Shown piece after piece: positions 1-12,900 of a stretch of 64,000 nt of DNA (positions within the stretch are counted from its first letter, which is position 1; each line of letters opens with the position of its first letter). A program made the position numbers and the translations under genes. The notes below the pieces were generated by a model, which was given only the letters and a program-made list of their open reading frames with translations, did not search any database and was not told the origin of the DNA. Origin of the DNA: Chromera velia (Eukaryota; Sar; Chromeraceae); NCBI GenBank assembly GCA_018398765.1, contig JAHBMJ010005787.1, positions 1 through 64,000 on the forward strand, read 5' to 3'.

Positions 1-1566
1 AAACAAGTAAAAGAACGAACGAGGGTAAAGGAGTTAGAGAGCCCTGCAGCATGCTGAAGGAAGAAAGAAATGCAAGAAGAGAAAGGAACGAAGGAAGATG
101 AACGAGTTAGAGAGGCCGAAAGTCCAAAGAAACGACAAGACGCAGAAAGAAGAGAAGAATCTGAATCAAATGGTCGGACTGCAGGAGAGAGTTCGTCAGG
201 ACACGGGGTGATGAATTAGTTCCTCCGATCAATCGAAAGGGGGAGGATTCGGGCGTGCCGAATATTCGATTGCCCGGAAAAAAAAAAATAATAATCGAAC
301 ATAGAAGCATATCTGGAAGACTGAGAAGGGTGGCCAACTTCAAGGTCTGAAAGCATGCATCTCAGAGTCGAAGCGAGAGAAGAAAAGATGGGGTGGAAAG
401 GAAAGGAGTCGTCGAGATGACGGGGTGACTGGGAAGTTTGGCTCCGGTAGGGCCCAAGCCGCTCTTCATATAGTATCTCGCCGCCTCGCAGGGCTGTCGC
501 ACGCAGTACGAGCGTCAAAGTCACTCAAGATCACGGGATTCGCACGCATTGCGAGATCCAAACGTATTTGAATAATAAAAAAGCATGCATGCATGTACAA
601 AGAAAAGAAAAGAAGAGAAAAGTGATCGAGTCGGATCGAGTAATTGAGTGAAGAGAAGAAACCGATGAGAGTGAAGGATCGATTCTAGGACAGTCCTCCT
701 CAAGAGACGGTAGGAACGTACATATAAGGATTTCCGTAGGACAGAACGTAGGTATGTAAGCAAAACATTAGGACAGACGTTAAGTGTAGTATTGGAGACT
801 CGTATAGGCAGTGGGCGTATCGATTCGCGATACGAATAGAGAGAAAACCTCGGGAAGTCCAGGATCCTAGAGATTAGGGATCTTCTAGAGGTGATCGAAG
901 GAAACTTTTCTTATCGCTCAGCCTGATGGGTCCATAAGCATCGCTGCCCAGCAGGCTGGCACCCTATACTTCAACTTGATTCAGTGACATTCATAGACAA
1001 GACTAGACGAGACTGTCACCAAGCCCCCAAAACATGTTGCAAATTAACAGAGAAGAGTCGGTGTCTCTGCATGCTTCTGTTTTTCTATGCGTTTCGAATG
1101 CGCACATAGAAATTTCTGAGGAGACGAGACGAGACGGGGCGGGCGGATCATCCGATCATCATCATCGCACTTATGATGCAACAGGAGACGGGAGCGCCGT
1201 CAAGCCCAGCTGACGAGAAATTGTGAGCTGGTGCATGATCATTGATCCCATGATCGGATTATGATCGCGTGACGTCCAGTGATGACTCGCCAGCACCATG
1301 TGGTCTCAATAGAACTGACGGTTTTTCTTTGCTGCAAGAAGCTGATGGCCGCATGCAGTTGATGCCTTTCCGTCATTCGCTTCCGAAAACGGTCTAAGCT
1401 GTTTGTTTGTATTTCGCGAGAGACGGCACTGCCGAGCAGCGGAACGCTTCTGTGTCCTGTTCCGCCTGTTATGTATCTGTCACCTGGTTTAGACTGTCCC
1501 CAGCCGCCTGAACTCTTCCAACCTACTTTGCCTTTAGATTAGCAGTCGCTTCCCCTGCTCCCGTGC
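1..1566. other. Upstream non-coding region
   Basis: No supported gene. Open frames here are short, lack family resemblance and have no convincing splice context. The stretch is moderately purine-rich on the plus strand to about 700 and holds a GCATGCATGCATG run near 585-596. The last few hundred bases presumably contain the promoter and 5' UTR of the UNC93-like gene. No TATA box is convincing. Confidence 0.5.
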
Positions 1567-3075
1567 ATGAGAATTCTCCGGATCGGCGTCTCTTTGAAGT
1601 GCCAAACAATGCCGCTGCCGGAGACGCATGCGGAATTGAAGACTCCCCTCTTTGCCGCGGGACCCGACTCTCCCGGCCAAAGAATCAGCACCGTCTCGCA
1701 GAGGCGACCCTTCATAGGTGCCTCTCCGCGCCGTCCTTCGTTTCCGAGAGTGGAACACGTGCCTCTAGCGAGACGGAAGAATGTGGTGTATCTGAGTTCG
1801 TGTTTCTTTCTGTTGTTCATGTCCTTCATCGCCACACAGAACTTACAGAGCTCTACAAACGGGGTCCTGGTCTTCGTCTCCCTCACACTTCTGTATTTGA
1901 CCTTCGCGGTCGTGTCTCTGTTCTCTCCAGGCATAGTAGACGGTCTAGGCAGATCTACCCTGGCGAAGTTCATGGGGGGAGGGACGCGTTTGTGCATGGT
2001 GGTGGGTGTGTTGCCCTATGTGGCAGTGATCTTCGCGAACATGAACAACAAGGTGTACCAGTACCTGATGGTCCCCTTGCAGTTCGCAGTAGGCGTAGGT
2101 GCCTCCATTATCTGGACCGCCAAGGCGAACTACGTCGGCCTATGCGCGATTCAAGACGCAGCGGAAGAAGCTGCGGCGCGAGGAGAGGGAGAGAACGAAG
2201 GGGTCCCTTCTGGACGAGGCCAGGGAAGTCTCATGGCCTCGGGGAAGAGTCAGTTGGTGCTGCCGCAGCTGGAGACCTCAGAAGGCTCTAACGGCCAGGG
2301 AGGGGCGGGGGGGCAGGGGGGTGGAGGGAACGGGGAAGGCATTGGAAGGGTGGGAACTGTGAAGGAGGTGCATGCGGGGGGAGACGGGTATTTTGATGAC
2401 ATCTCTAGGTATGGAAGCGGAGTATCCTATGCATTTGCCTCCTCACCCATGGCAACGTCTCCGTCTCCGTCTCCGGCGCGTGCCACGTCCTCGGCGTTTA
2501 GTGGGGCGTCTCCGCGGGGTTCCTCCTTTATCCAGGCAGGGGGAGCGCATCGGGGTGGTCATTCGGCTGACGGAGGCAACAGAAGGGTGCTGTCAGGGGT
2601 GGCATCGTCAGAGATTTCCAGTGCCTCCAGGCCTCGGCAGGGTGAGGCAGAGGGGAATGCCACTCAGCAGCAGCAAAAAGGGAAAGGCTCACCACCCAGC
2701 AACTCGATAGAGGCCAGCGGGGGTCGAGAGCAAAAGACAGAGGGTGCTTGTGTCGAGACAGCGTGTAGAGAAGGAGGGGACCAAGAGGTGGAAGGAAGGC
2801 AGTCCGAGAGTGACCCTCCTCTGAGGTCTGCAGCCCAATTGACTTCGTACTACAGCGGTGTGTTCTTTTTGATTTTTCAATTTTCCGGGACGGCAGGGCT
2901 TGTCATGGCTACAGTCCTCGTGAAGTACTTCGCCAGAGGGGAGACAGAGTCTCAGCCCGGGAAATGGGAACGGAAGGTGTTTGAGGTCTATGGGGTGATT
3001 GCGGCCGTTTCGCTGTTTCTCTTCGCGTGCGTCCCGGAAAATCTTCAGAAGTCGAGTAAGTTCAGTAATCGACTT

Positions 3076-3140
<65 letters not shown>

Positions 3141-4874
3141 AAGGGCGCCAGGAAGAGGGGGCGGGTGAGGGAGTTTCGGGGGTCGGGAGTCCACACCGTA
3201 TTTTGCAAAGGCATTACAGATTCGATCCACATACGATGCAGCCGAGCGTCGATCAGCATTGGAAGGTGGAAGAGAAAAAGGAGAAGTAAATGTCTTGCTT
3301 TCTAAGGACGCTCTGCATTTGTTTCTAGTGACTCCCCTTCTTGTTTGTTGTTATCATGCTACAAACCTGGTCCTCTTTCTTGGCCTGTTCTCCATTTTTC
3401 TCTTTTATCCTTTTACTCTTTTTTCGTTTTCTGTTTTTTATCTCTCCACCCGCACCGGTTTTTTTTTTCTTCATCTCCCTCCCGATTTGTCGTCGGTCTT
3501 TTTCGCATGTTTGGTTTCAGGTGTCTTGGCGATCAATGCGCCCGTTGCTTTGACTGCGAAACAGACTTTCCTGTCAGTTTGCCTTGAGACCGCGCAAGGT
3601 GATTCAATCTTTGCATCTATAGGCTTGATGATCAGTGAGGAATGTAACTCTGTTTGCGTTTCTTTCTTCTCTCCTGTCCACAAATTTGCATTTGACGAAG
3701 TGTTTGTTCTGCTTTTCAGATTTGCTCGAATCTCAGCTCGCCCCTTGACTTTTGAAATTTCTGCGCTTCCTCGCGGCTTGAATGAAACCCGTGCTCGTTT
3801 CTCTTCAAAGAATTGTTTCCTCTCTCCCTCTCTCTCTTCTTTCTGTCTGTGTTTCTGCAGGCTTTTCCGGAAGGACAGGCGGATGGCTTTGCTGATTCCT
3901 CTTCTGTTTGTGAACGGTTGGGTTCTTGGGTTCTTCATCGGGGACGTGGGCGTGTTCGTGTCCAGAACTCTGGGAGACGCCTGGGTCGGGGCCGTCGGGG
4001 CCGCATTCTATGGGACAAACTCTGCGGCCTCCTGGCTTTACGTAAGTCTCTCAGGCAGGCAGGCAGGGAGGTGGGGACCCAAACAGGCAGGCAGGTGGGA
4101 ATAGATGACGGCTCTGTCTGTCTCCTTTCTCCTTGCGTCCTGTCGTTGTCTGTGTTGGAACTCTCTATCCTCCTGTGTATGGGTTTTCTTTTCACAACGT
4201 CCTATTCAACAACCCGCGTGCGTCCCTACGTGTCAAGTTTCCAACCTCCCTCAGCTCTCCTGAACCTCTTCCCTCCCTTTCTCTCTTTCTCTTCCCCTCC
4301 CCACCTCCCTTCTCTCTTACGTGCGTTTGTGAGTGCTTTGGTTCCTTGCAGGGTTACCTGATCTTCAAAAATTGCACGGGCAGGTTTTCAGTTCTCCAGT
4401 TCGCGTCTCTTGTCCAGATCGGCGCTGTGCTGGCGCTCTGTCTGGTGCGCTTTCCTGAGAACTTCCAATGGGAAGCTGCGGGCAGCACATGGACGCAAGT
4501 CAGTCGAGACCGACTGGAGGGAAGGAGCGAGGGACGGGGCTTTTTTTCTTCCTCTTCGTTCTCCTCCACCTCCTCCTCTTCTTCTTCTTCATCATCATCT
4601 TCTTCTTCTCCCTCTTCTTCTTCTTCTTCTTCTTCTGAAGTACTTCGGCGATGTTGGAGGAAGGAGGAAGTCAAATGACGCGTACAGGACTTGAATGCAC
4701 TCTTTCTGTTCTTTCTTTCTTTCTTTCTTTCTTTCATTCTTTCTTTCTTTCTTTCGTTCTTTCTCTCTCTCTTTCTTTCGTTCTTTCGTTCTTTCGTTCT
4801 TTCTTTCTTTCTTTCTTTCTTTCTTTCCTTCGTTCCTTCCTTTCTTTCTTTCTTTCTCTCTCTCTCTCTCTCTG

Positions 4875-4940
<66 letters not shown>

Positions 4941-5258
4941 GCTTTCTTTCTTTCTTTCTTTCTTTCTGTCTTTCTTTTCTTTCTTTCTTTCTTTCTGTCT
5001 TTCTTTTCTTTCTTTCTTTCTTTCTTTCTGTCTTTCTTTTCTTTCTTTCTTTCTTTCTTTTCTTTCTTTTCTTTCTTTCGTTCTTTCTTTCTTTTCTTCT
5101 TTCTTTCTTTCTTTTCTTTCTTTCGTTCTTTCGTTCTTTCGTTCTTTCGTTCTTTCTTTCTTTTCTTTCTTTGTTTCTTTGTTTCTTTGTTTTTTTCTTT
5201 CTTTCTTTCTTTCTTTCTTTCGTTCGTTCGTTCGTTCGTTCGTTCCTTCTTTCTTTCC

Positions 5259-5293
<35 letters not shown>

Positions 5294-6410
5294 TTCCTTT
5301 CGTTTCTTTCTTTCTTCCTTTCTTGAGGAAGACAACGAGGGGGTGCATGTGATAGGAGGGAGAGCCACGGGGGTCGATCAGTGGAGTCGAATAGCAAAGA
5401 ATCCCTTCAGCCCTCTGTGTCGCTCTCCACTGAAAAAACAAGATGAAGATCTCACCAACCACACAGGTGCAAAGGATGCATGAAGGTAGCAGAGTGTGAC
5501 CTAATGAGCAGAGAAGAAGTTATTGAAGCAAGTTGTTTGTTCTTGTGAGGCTGATCCTCGGGCAACATGTCACTTTGTGCTTTTATTACCGGCCGTTTCC
5601 ATGCAAGCATGCATTTCTGTTTTGACCATCTGATACGGTGAGATGCCTCCCTCGTTTTCTCAATGAGCTGACGTGAAGCACGTGTAACTCCCTCCGTGAA
5701 CACATGAATTGATGGACAATCTTGCAGCTGAAAGAACCAGAAAGCTGGCAATTCACTGCATTCTTCGGATTGAGCGCTCTCCTAGCTCTCGGTTAGTCCC
5801 TGTGAGCGAAGTCGACTAGAGATGGTGGGGGGGGGACAAGATCACACAAAAGTCGTGCCTGCGGCTCATTCTCTTTGCATCGAGGGGGAAGGGCACATCT
5901 GGCACGCACACAGAAAGAATGGAGGGTGAAGCCAATCTCCTTTGCTCATCCGCCCCGTTCTGACCTTCAGCCTCTTTTCTGCTGACATACCCTTCTTCAT
6001 CCTCTTCTCTGTTTTCTTCTGGTGTCTTGCTGCTTCTTTCCTCATCCTGCATTTTTCCGTTTGGTGTCTGCATCTTGTGGTCCTGTAGGAGAGTCTGCTC
6101 ATGAGTCCCAGTCGGTCGCGGTCCTCCAGAGCTTCTTCCAGACAGAGAACGAGCAGAAGGGCCTCGCTGCGGTCGCCAACGTCAAGGTCTGGCAATCCCT
6201 GGGGTTCGCAGTGCAGTTCGCAGTCTCAACAGCGCTGCAACTGGGGATGCCGGGGGAACAAAATCTGCGGAGGTCAGTGAGTCAGTTGCAGCGTCGGGAA
6301 GTGCGAATCAAAGTAAGTATACTCAGTCGCGGGTCTGGTTTGCAATCCGATGACTTGTAGCCCTCTCTACTTTGGGAGAGCGTATATACTCGGAGCTCCC
6401 GCCCACGCCG

Positions 6411-6483
<73 letters not shown>

Positions 6484-6486
6484 TGA

Positions 6487-6525
<39 letters not shown>

Positions 6526-6941
6526 TCTCTCTCTGTGTGTGTGTGTGTGTGTGTGTGTTTGCGTTAGTGTGTGATTGAGATGGAAAAAGAAAGTGTGAGA
6601 CTGTGTGCGTCTTTGTGCGCGCGCGCTGCAGGTTGATTTTGGGATGTGTGCTTTCTGCTGGTCTCGTCTGGGTGGCTTTGAGTGTTGTCTGTCTGCACTG
6701 GCGCGTCGCCTCTCTGGATCAGGATCGCGGTGGTGCATCCTCGCAACGCGATGACGAGAGAGAGAGGGAGACCCTGCAAACGAGTCAGACAGACAGCCGG
6801 GGGGACGGACAGGTCATTCAGGATTCCCTGCCGGTCATGGGAGGGAAGTTTAATCAACAGGTTGCCATGCAAGTTCAGAGCGGAACGCTAACCGGAACGC
6901 TTTCCTTTTCTCCAAAAACAGAGTTCGTAGAAGAACCATAA
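1567..6941 (+). CDS. UNC93-like major facilitator superfamily membrane protein
   Basis: Seven exons: 1567-3055, 3521-3572, 3861-4041, 4352-4498, 5728-5791, 6089-6272 and 6632-6941, giving 808 residues with every junction in phase. UNC93 proteins are 11-12-span membrane proteins of the MFS fold; animal members act in receptor trafficking or channel regulation, and the substrate of protist members is unknown. Family signatures are visible: ATQNLQSS in the first span, GASIIWTAKANYV, SGVFFLIFQFSG, FRKDRRMALLIPL, and KVWQSLGFAVQFAVST near the C-terminus. Residues about 198-420 are a Gly/Ser/Glu-rich insert in a loop that is short in animal homologues. The start is the first ATG of the open frame; a second ATG 42 bases downstream is equally possible. 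Introns 2, 4 and 6 start GTCAGT. The UNC93 family call is firm; the function is not known. Confidence 0.88.
3077..3144. repeat. (CA)n(GA)n microsatellite in intron 1 of the UNC93-like gene
   Basis: A run of CA dinucleotides passes directly into GA dinucleotides about 20 bases after the donor at 3056. It generates spurious open frames ([10 protein letters not shown]) on both strands. Confidence 0.95.
4558..5327. repeat. Pyrimidine-only microsatellite block, mainly (CTTT)n, in intron 4 of the UNC93-like gene
   Basis: From 4558 to about 4640 the plus strand is TCT/TCC trinucleotide repeat. From about 4705 to 5327 it is almost uninterrupted CTTT tetranucleotide with CT, CGTT and TTCC variants. 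The 1,229-base intron 4 (4499-5727) is mostly this block. The long Lys/Arg/Glu and Phe/Ser/Leu open frames over it on both strands are artefacts of the repeat. Confidence 0.95.
6409..6562. repeat. (CT)n(GT)n microsatellite in intron 6 of the UNC93-like gene
   Basis: CT dinucleotides pass into long GT runs with short GAGT interruptions. The block sits about 70 bases upstream of the acceptor at 6631 in the last intron. Confidence 0.95.
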
Positions 6942-7565
6942 GATTTGATGGAATCGTTTCAATGAGTTTCTTTCTCGGTTTCTTTCTAAAGTCGATCTAA
7001 GACTAAAGAGCATTGATTGAAAGATGTAAACCCAAATGTAACATATTTTATTCAATTTAATTCCTTACTTCTACTTAATATTTAAAAAAGTACTAAGTTT
7101 CCCCATTTACTATTAGATTTAGCGTTGTGTCGAGTTATATTTTTTCTTACATAAAGACCTCATTATATTTTAATTAATAAATATTCATAACTAGACTTAT
7201 CACATACATAAAAAGACCGAAATTGGTTTCAATTATTTTTTTTCCCTAGTTTTGTATGGATTTTAACACTGGCACCGAAACAACAGTTGTGCAACACCTA
7301 GTGCAACACTTGAACAACAGTTGTTTATCACTTGACATCGTTGGCAAAAAAAAAAAGTAAGGCTTAGATTGATGATTGATTGTGAAAGAAATTATAATAA
7401 AATCGAGGCTCATCACTAGGGGAATGATTGCCAGCCTTAGCCTGAGTGCTACAGTGTTAAAATTGTAATAACATGTAAACTATAGTCTATAGCGTATAAA
7501 CAAATTAAAACAACGTTTTTGAATATGAAATAAATCTATTAACATGAATTGAAATTTAAAAATAT
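6942..7565. other. AT-rich 3' flank, no gene seen
   Basis: Base composition drops to strongly AT-rich after the UNC93-like stop codon. A short imperfect palindrome built on CAACAGTTGT and GTGCAACAC lies near 7280-7325. Nothing else is recognisable. Confidence 0.5.
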
Positions 7566-7814
7566 CTAGGTGACGCACAGTGATAAAAAAAAAGGAAAAA
7601 AATCTTGAGAAGCCTATATATATAATCTTTTTTATTTTATTTTTTATTATTTTATTTGATGTGTCCAACATATAACAAAAACATATCTAACTACAAACCT
7701 ACCTTTAGTAAGTTTGCTCGGACTTTTGACCACCAGACTAAAAAAAAAAAAAGAAAAAAAAAATCTCGATATGTCTATTCTTTTTTTTTTTTAACCACTG
7801 TGCGTCGCCTATAG
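7566..7814. mobile_element. 249-bp hAT-like MITE (family A, copy 1)
   Basis: The left end reads CTAGGTGACGCACAGTG followed by an A tract. The right end is its inverted counterpart, a T tract followed by CCACTGTGCGTCGCCTATAG. The flanks AAAAATAT (7558-7565) and GAAAATAT (7815-7822) match at 7 of 8 positions, an 8-bp target duplication as in hAT elements. The same termini occur at 36810-37435. It contains no coding capacity, so it would need a transposase from elsewhere. A two-base insertion seems to have altered the right tip. Confidence 0.75.
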
Positions 7815-8032
7815 GAAAATATAAACTAGCAGTATCTAGATTGGGATTTATAAAGTCATTTTAATTCTTTTATTGATCAAATGAAAAGATTTTACATTTT
7901 GTGAACTCAGTGCGCATTAATTTCAGAAGGGGGTGCCAGTGGCGTGTCACTGCTGACGCGTCATGCAGTATTATGAGGTGCTTCAGCGCTGCTGCCCAAT
8001 TGAATGATCGAGGGACTTCCATAACAGCGACA

Positions 8033-8995
8033 TCATTTCTTTTTCCTGTCTTCGGGCATGTCGCTTTCGAGCAAGACCAGACGCCAAATTCCCCTCTCAG
8101 GCCGTCTGTCCTCCGTGTTCAAATTGATAAACACAACCAAGGTGTTCCCTTCAGTGAAGGATAACTCGGCAATCTGCCCGCTGCCTTTGCCCTGCGGCAT
8201 GAGAATGCGGGAAGCCTTCACACCTTTCGCTTCTGCTGCTTCCATGGGAACATTCGTCTGCACCTGCATTGCCCCTTCCTCCCCCTGCAAACCCTTTCTA
8301 AGCGCACCCAACACATCTAGACGCACAGATGCAGGGTCAGACATGTACGCACCCGACAGGACTGCTGTCGATGCGTCCAGTAGTGCCTTCGTCTGGGCGG
8401 ATTTCTCGGGTGGATCTTCAGCAGACGGGGCGGCTGGTAGCAGGAAGACTGAAGGATCGGGTCCTGCTGTTTCCATCTGGGTCAACTTGTCACCAATGAA
8501 GGTGGCCAGGGCTGAGGCCACTCTTTGGCCGTATTTGGTTTTGTGCTCTTCTTTCAGTCGAGCCTGTGTTGCTGCAGAGAAATCGAAAGTTCCCTTCTCA
8601 AAGAAGCCTGTGTACGGTCTCCCATCAACTGTCAGAGTGCCCGGACCCTCCATGAGTCCATTCGACCACTCACCCTCATATTCCTTCCCATCTGCCCATC
8701 TGAACGTTCCCTCTCCGTGGAACTTTTGATTGAAGAACTGTCCGACGTACTCAGAACCATCACCGAAGTAATATGCTCCTGCAGAGAGCTGCCCTTTTTC
8801 AAACACCCCCTGCAAGACATCTGGGCCCTGTTCGAGAATTCCATTGCCGTGGCATGTTCTCAAAGCCCCCTTCTCCTCGAAAGAGCCCCTGTACACAACG
8901 TGCAGGGGCAGCTCCAACTTCCCGCTCCTGATGACTGCCTGCGGCTCCTCGGGCTCGGCAGGTGGCTCGGGAGTCGTGTCTTTCTTTGGAGCCAT
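8033..8995 (-). CDS. MORN-repeat protein, single exon
   Basis: An intronless frame of 320 residues starting at an ATG with the peptide MAPKKDTTPEP. Residues about 35-137 contain five MORN-like units (YRGSF, LQGVF, YVGQF, YEGEW, YTGFF) with the usual G-G-T/W spacing, such as FHGEGTFRWADGKEYEGEW. MORN repeats form elongated beta structures that bind membranes or scaffold cytoskeletal parts; in alveolates MORN1-type proteins act in division and the basal complex, but those are longer pure-repeat proteins. The C-terminal half (about 140-320) resembles nothing I recognise and has an Ala-rich stretch. The end is basic (EDRKKK). It is head-to-head with the kinase gene and converges on the UNC93-like gene. 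No signal peptide or membrane segment is seen. Confidence 0.85.
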   Translation of the reverse strand: MAPKKDTTPEPPAEPEEPQAVIRSGKLELPLHVVYRGSFEEKGALRTCHGNGILEQGPDVLQGVFEKGQLSAGAYYFGDGSEYVGQFFNQKFHGEGTFRWADGKEYEGEWSNGLMEGPGTLTVDGRPYTGFFEKGTFDFSAATQARLKEEHKTKYGQRVASALATFIGDKLTQMETAGPDPSVFLLPAAPSAEDPPEKSAQTKALLDASTAVLSGAYMSDPASVRLDVLGALRKGLQGEEGAMQVQTNVPMEAAEAKGVKASRILMPQGKGSGQIAELSFTEGNTLVVFINLNTEDRRPERGIWRLVLLESDMPEDRKKK

Positions 8996-9920
8996 TCTTG
9001 ATCAATCAGAAACCAAAAACACGTGGTAAGGTCGTAGACACAAGGACGGGATGAACAGATTGGGCACGTGTTGTTTACCTGTTGCAATGAGACAGTCAGT
9101 CGGAGCGTTTTGAAACACCCCCTTATATACACCGGAGCTCACAGCTTTCTTGCTACAGCAAGACTCTTACAGGAGGCTGAGCAAGCAGAGTACTGAATAC
9201 AGTACTTTCAAGACTCCTTTCTGATCTGTGCAATGTCAGAAGCATGATCAAACTTAATTCTCGTGACTCTCGTCATGCTCTGCGGACAGAGTTTTATATT
9301 AATATATATGCATGCATGCACGTACAACAAAATACGCGTACGCGATCTTTGAAAAAAAAAAACATATGTATACAGCCTCTGTATCTGACTTTCAATACAG
9401 ATTTTCCCCCCCCATGCAAATTCATTTAACCGTCAAATTTCCTCAATTAGTGGACGTATATATATATATATATATATATGGACGATGTGCATGCATGCAT
9501 GCATGTACGTATCGAATTGAAAGTTGGAATTAATGAATGAAGACGTGCAATGAATAGTTAGAAGAAGTATGGAATCGATCTGATAAAGAGCTGCTGCCTT
9601 GCTCTTGGCACATACATTCAGGCTTCCACTTCATGGAGAGTTGCAGGCGGCTCTGTAACTCTGCGTGAAGAGACACGCCATCTGTCAGACTGAGCATTTT
9701 GAAAGACGTTCAGAAGTATATAAGTGCTTGAGTCGTCTGCTGTCCTCCTCTGTCCAGATGATCTGCTCGCTGAAGTAATCTGTCACTAAACCTTCTGAAG
9801 GAAAGAACACGTACTGTTCCTCTGTGTTCTTTTTTGAAACGTGATTACAGAAGTTCAAGTTGATCACTTTCGTCGTTCGAGAGATTTGAGACTTCGACGT
9901 ATACAGCTGGAGATACAAAG
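8996..9920. promoter_or_regulatory. Shared upstream region of the MORN and kinase genes
   Basis: A 925-base interval between two divergent start codons. It holds TGCATGCATGCA-type runs at about 9308-9319 and 9489-9505, an (AT)n tract at about 9457-9479, and a poly-A stretch near 9352. No gene is supported. Its use as a bidirectional promoter is inferred from gene orientation only. GCATGC is a known binding core of some alveolate AP2 factors. Confidence 0.45.
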
Positions 9921-12900
9921 ATGATGAACAGTGCGACTTCGTATTTCTCCCAGCTCCACGCCCACTTCCCAACAAGGGAAAGGGCCACTTACATCCGGAC
10001 TTCATCAAGTGGAGGTGGGAGCGCGACTGCAAGACAAGCGAGCTTGCGTCAAGCCCGTCCGCAGTCTGCAACAGCTAAACACGTTTCCTCTTCTCTGACT
10101 GCTCGGTTCCAAAGAGTCATGTCTGCTACCAGCAGCTCACGGGGAAGACCAGCAAGCTCATCTAACAATGGAGGTTCCCATTCATTCGCTTCCAAAGGGA
10201 CTGGAAGGAGCAGAAGTAATTCCAGAGGGGAGGGGGGGCCCTCCTCAATGAGAGTGGCTAGGGAGGCAATTGGAGCCAAAAACCCCAATTCATGTACGAT
10301 TCATTCCACGGCGGGGGGAGAGGGGCACGCGCGAGGAGGTCACGCTCCTCGTCGTTTGTCGTCTGCAAAGCCCTCAAATGGAAGACCCGCAACCGCTTCT
10401 GCACTTTCGCATTCGCAGTCTCTGGCTGCAGGCCTCTCATATCCCCATCTCCTAATTCAGGGGGGGGGTTCGTCCCACTACAGCCAGGCTCACATTAACC
10501 TCAGCCGACTCCTCGGCATGTCCGCACATAACACTACCTCCGCTGCAACAGCTGCAGCAGCGACCGGGTCTGAATCCAACGCAGGGGGCGAGAAGACATG
10601 GGCCATGAAAAGGGCCCCGGCCGCTCGGTGGAGTTCCCGGGTGGCGGGGCCCGGTGGGTCCTCCAAGCAGCAGCAACGAGGGGAAGAGGAAGGAAAGTGT
10701 CCTAGAGGTCAGCCCAGTTGCAGTAGCCGTCCTACGAGTCCGGATGTCCTGAATCAACTTTCCATCGTTTCCATTTCAGATGACGTGTCTGACTCTGCTG
10801 TTCTTACGCAACACCGAGCAGGGGGGGTGGGGGCAGGGGGTGAGTCTGATCGGCATCCGGGTTTCCAGTCCCAGACAGCCGCCTGCTGTCCTGTCAAGTC
10901 GTTTGGTACAGTACGAGACAGGGAACGGGAGAGGGAAAAGGAGAGGGAGAAGGAGAGCGGCCGGGAGAGGGAGAGGAGACGCGTCCGAGAGAGGGAGAAG
11001 GAGTGGCAGAGACAGAGAGAGAATCACAGAGATCGATCTAGAGGGGGGGAATACGGGGGGGGCGTGGGGGGTGCAGTGATGCGTCTTCAACGTCAAGATG
11101 ACGATGATGTAGCAGAAGCAGAAGAAGACGAGGAGGAGAACGGAGGCTCTTCCTCTTCCCCCTTCTTTAGCTCGGGCAGAGGTCGGGAGAGAGACCGAGA
11201 GAGACAACGACAGAGACAGCCAATGAGCAGTAACAGAAGCACGAGGGACTTGGATGGACATCGTGAGAGAGAACGAGAGAGAGAGCGTCAGAGAGAACGG
11301 GAAGAACGAGAAAGAGGACGGGAACGAGAGAAAGAAAGAGAGATCCGATCTTCACATCATGGGGGGAATCGTCATCCTTGTCCAGACACTTCTGAAGGTG
11401 CCCTTCCCAATCCAACCAAAGAGCCACCCTCTCTCCATTCTCACGGCACCTCTGCTTCACAACAACACCAACAACCCACCCAGTCCTCCAGTCGCCTCAA
11501 ACCCGTCACTCTCCACTCCGCTTCCCGATCAGCTCTGGACTCTCAATCCCATCCTTCCCTCCACAACCAGACACACATGATCTCTCTCAGCGCAAACACC
11601 CAAAGTTCATCCAACAGTCCCAGACAACTAGCAGCCATGACCATTCCAAGAACGATGCCCCTCTCAATGGCAATGCCCAAACCAAAAAACTCAAACCACC
11701 TTTCGGGAGCATTCCTTCGTCATCTCTCATCTTCTAACGGTGGCCCTCCTGCGCCTTCTACCACTCCCTCAACCACAGTGACAAACACCGCAAGCTCTAC
11801 AGGCCCCGTGAGTGCCACCAGCAACCAACCTTCCAACAATCTTCCGTCCGCTCCGGCCGTACCATCTTCTTCCACACCTGTAACACACGCTTCTTCTGCT
11901 TTGCCATCCGCCTCCACCTCCTCAGGGGTCCAGAGAGGACCCTCACGCGCCGCCACACTCGGAGGAGGCGCGCCCTCGTCTGTTGGAGCCTCCACCCGAT
12001 CTGCTGTCCACCAAGAGCAGCCGGAGTCGGCCGTCCCTTCAGGGCCCTCAAGTGGGGTCACTGCCCCGGCAGGGCCCCCTTCGTCAAATCCAGCCTGCAG
12101 TGCCCCGGCACGCACTCCCCAGATAGTTCCTCAACAACCCGCTGCAGGATTCTGGGCCCGTCACAATCAGAGACAGCAGCTGCAGATTCAAGAGAGTCTC
12201 GCAGGAGGTGGGAGTAGCTCGGGTAGAGAGAGAGAACGAGAGAGGGAGAGGAGGGGTGAGGTCTCCTGCCCCGCCCCGGCGTCTCGTTTGACCTCTTCAA
12301 GTCCCCAGTCATCTTCCTCCGCTGCCCCTGCCGTCTCTTCTTCCATTCCTGCGGTCAAGCAACCCAGCAGCGAGAAGGGCCCCTCAATTTCAACGGGACC
12401 CTCTCCCATTGCGATGGGAGGAGACGGAGGGGCAACTGCGCCCACTGACTCCAAGGCCCCGTCCGCCAATACTGCAGGCGGGTCGACTAACACGCCTTCA
12501 GTGCAGCCTAGTTCCAGGGGTCCTGCCGCTCTTCAAATGGCCCCCCAGCAGAATAGCAGTGAGGCAGCAGGTGGTTCCTCTCGAATCCGAAGGGGCATTC
12601 ATGCCGAGAAGGAGAAGGAAGTCAAGGAGACGAACGGCACTCCCCAGCCTCCTGTCCTTTTGAAGGGAAGGGAGGGAAGGGACCAACGGAGTGTGAGTGG
12701 AAGCGGAAACGGCGCCTCGTTCTTCTCTTCTTCATCTTCGATCAGGAGAAGTAGAGAAGGGGTCAGTCAGTGAAAATTAATGCAAGACAAAAAAAAACCT
12801 TTTTTTACTCCAAATTGGCATCAAATGATACTTACATGTAACGGAATTCCAATTACATTCCCGGTATGGTTGTTGTCATCGTATCAGACACCTGAAGCAC

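Noticed and set aside
3259-3520. Hydrophobic open frame before UNC93-like exon 2
   Set aside because: It is the pyrimidine-rich end of intron 1. The family-conserved sequence starts only after the TTTCAG acceptor at 3520.
4354-5483. Very long Lys/Arg/Glu or Phe/Ser/Leu open frames on both strands
   Set aside because: They are translations of the (CTTT)n block inside UNC93-like intron 4. Every frame is open because the repeat lacks stop codons.
6367-6738. His-Thr and Arg-Glu repeat peptides
   Set aside because: Products of (GT)n and (CT)n microsatellites in an intron, with no other coding evidence.
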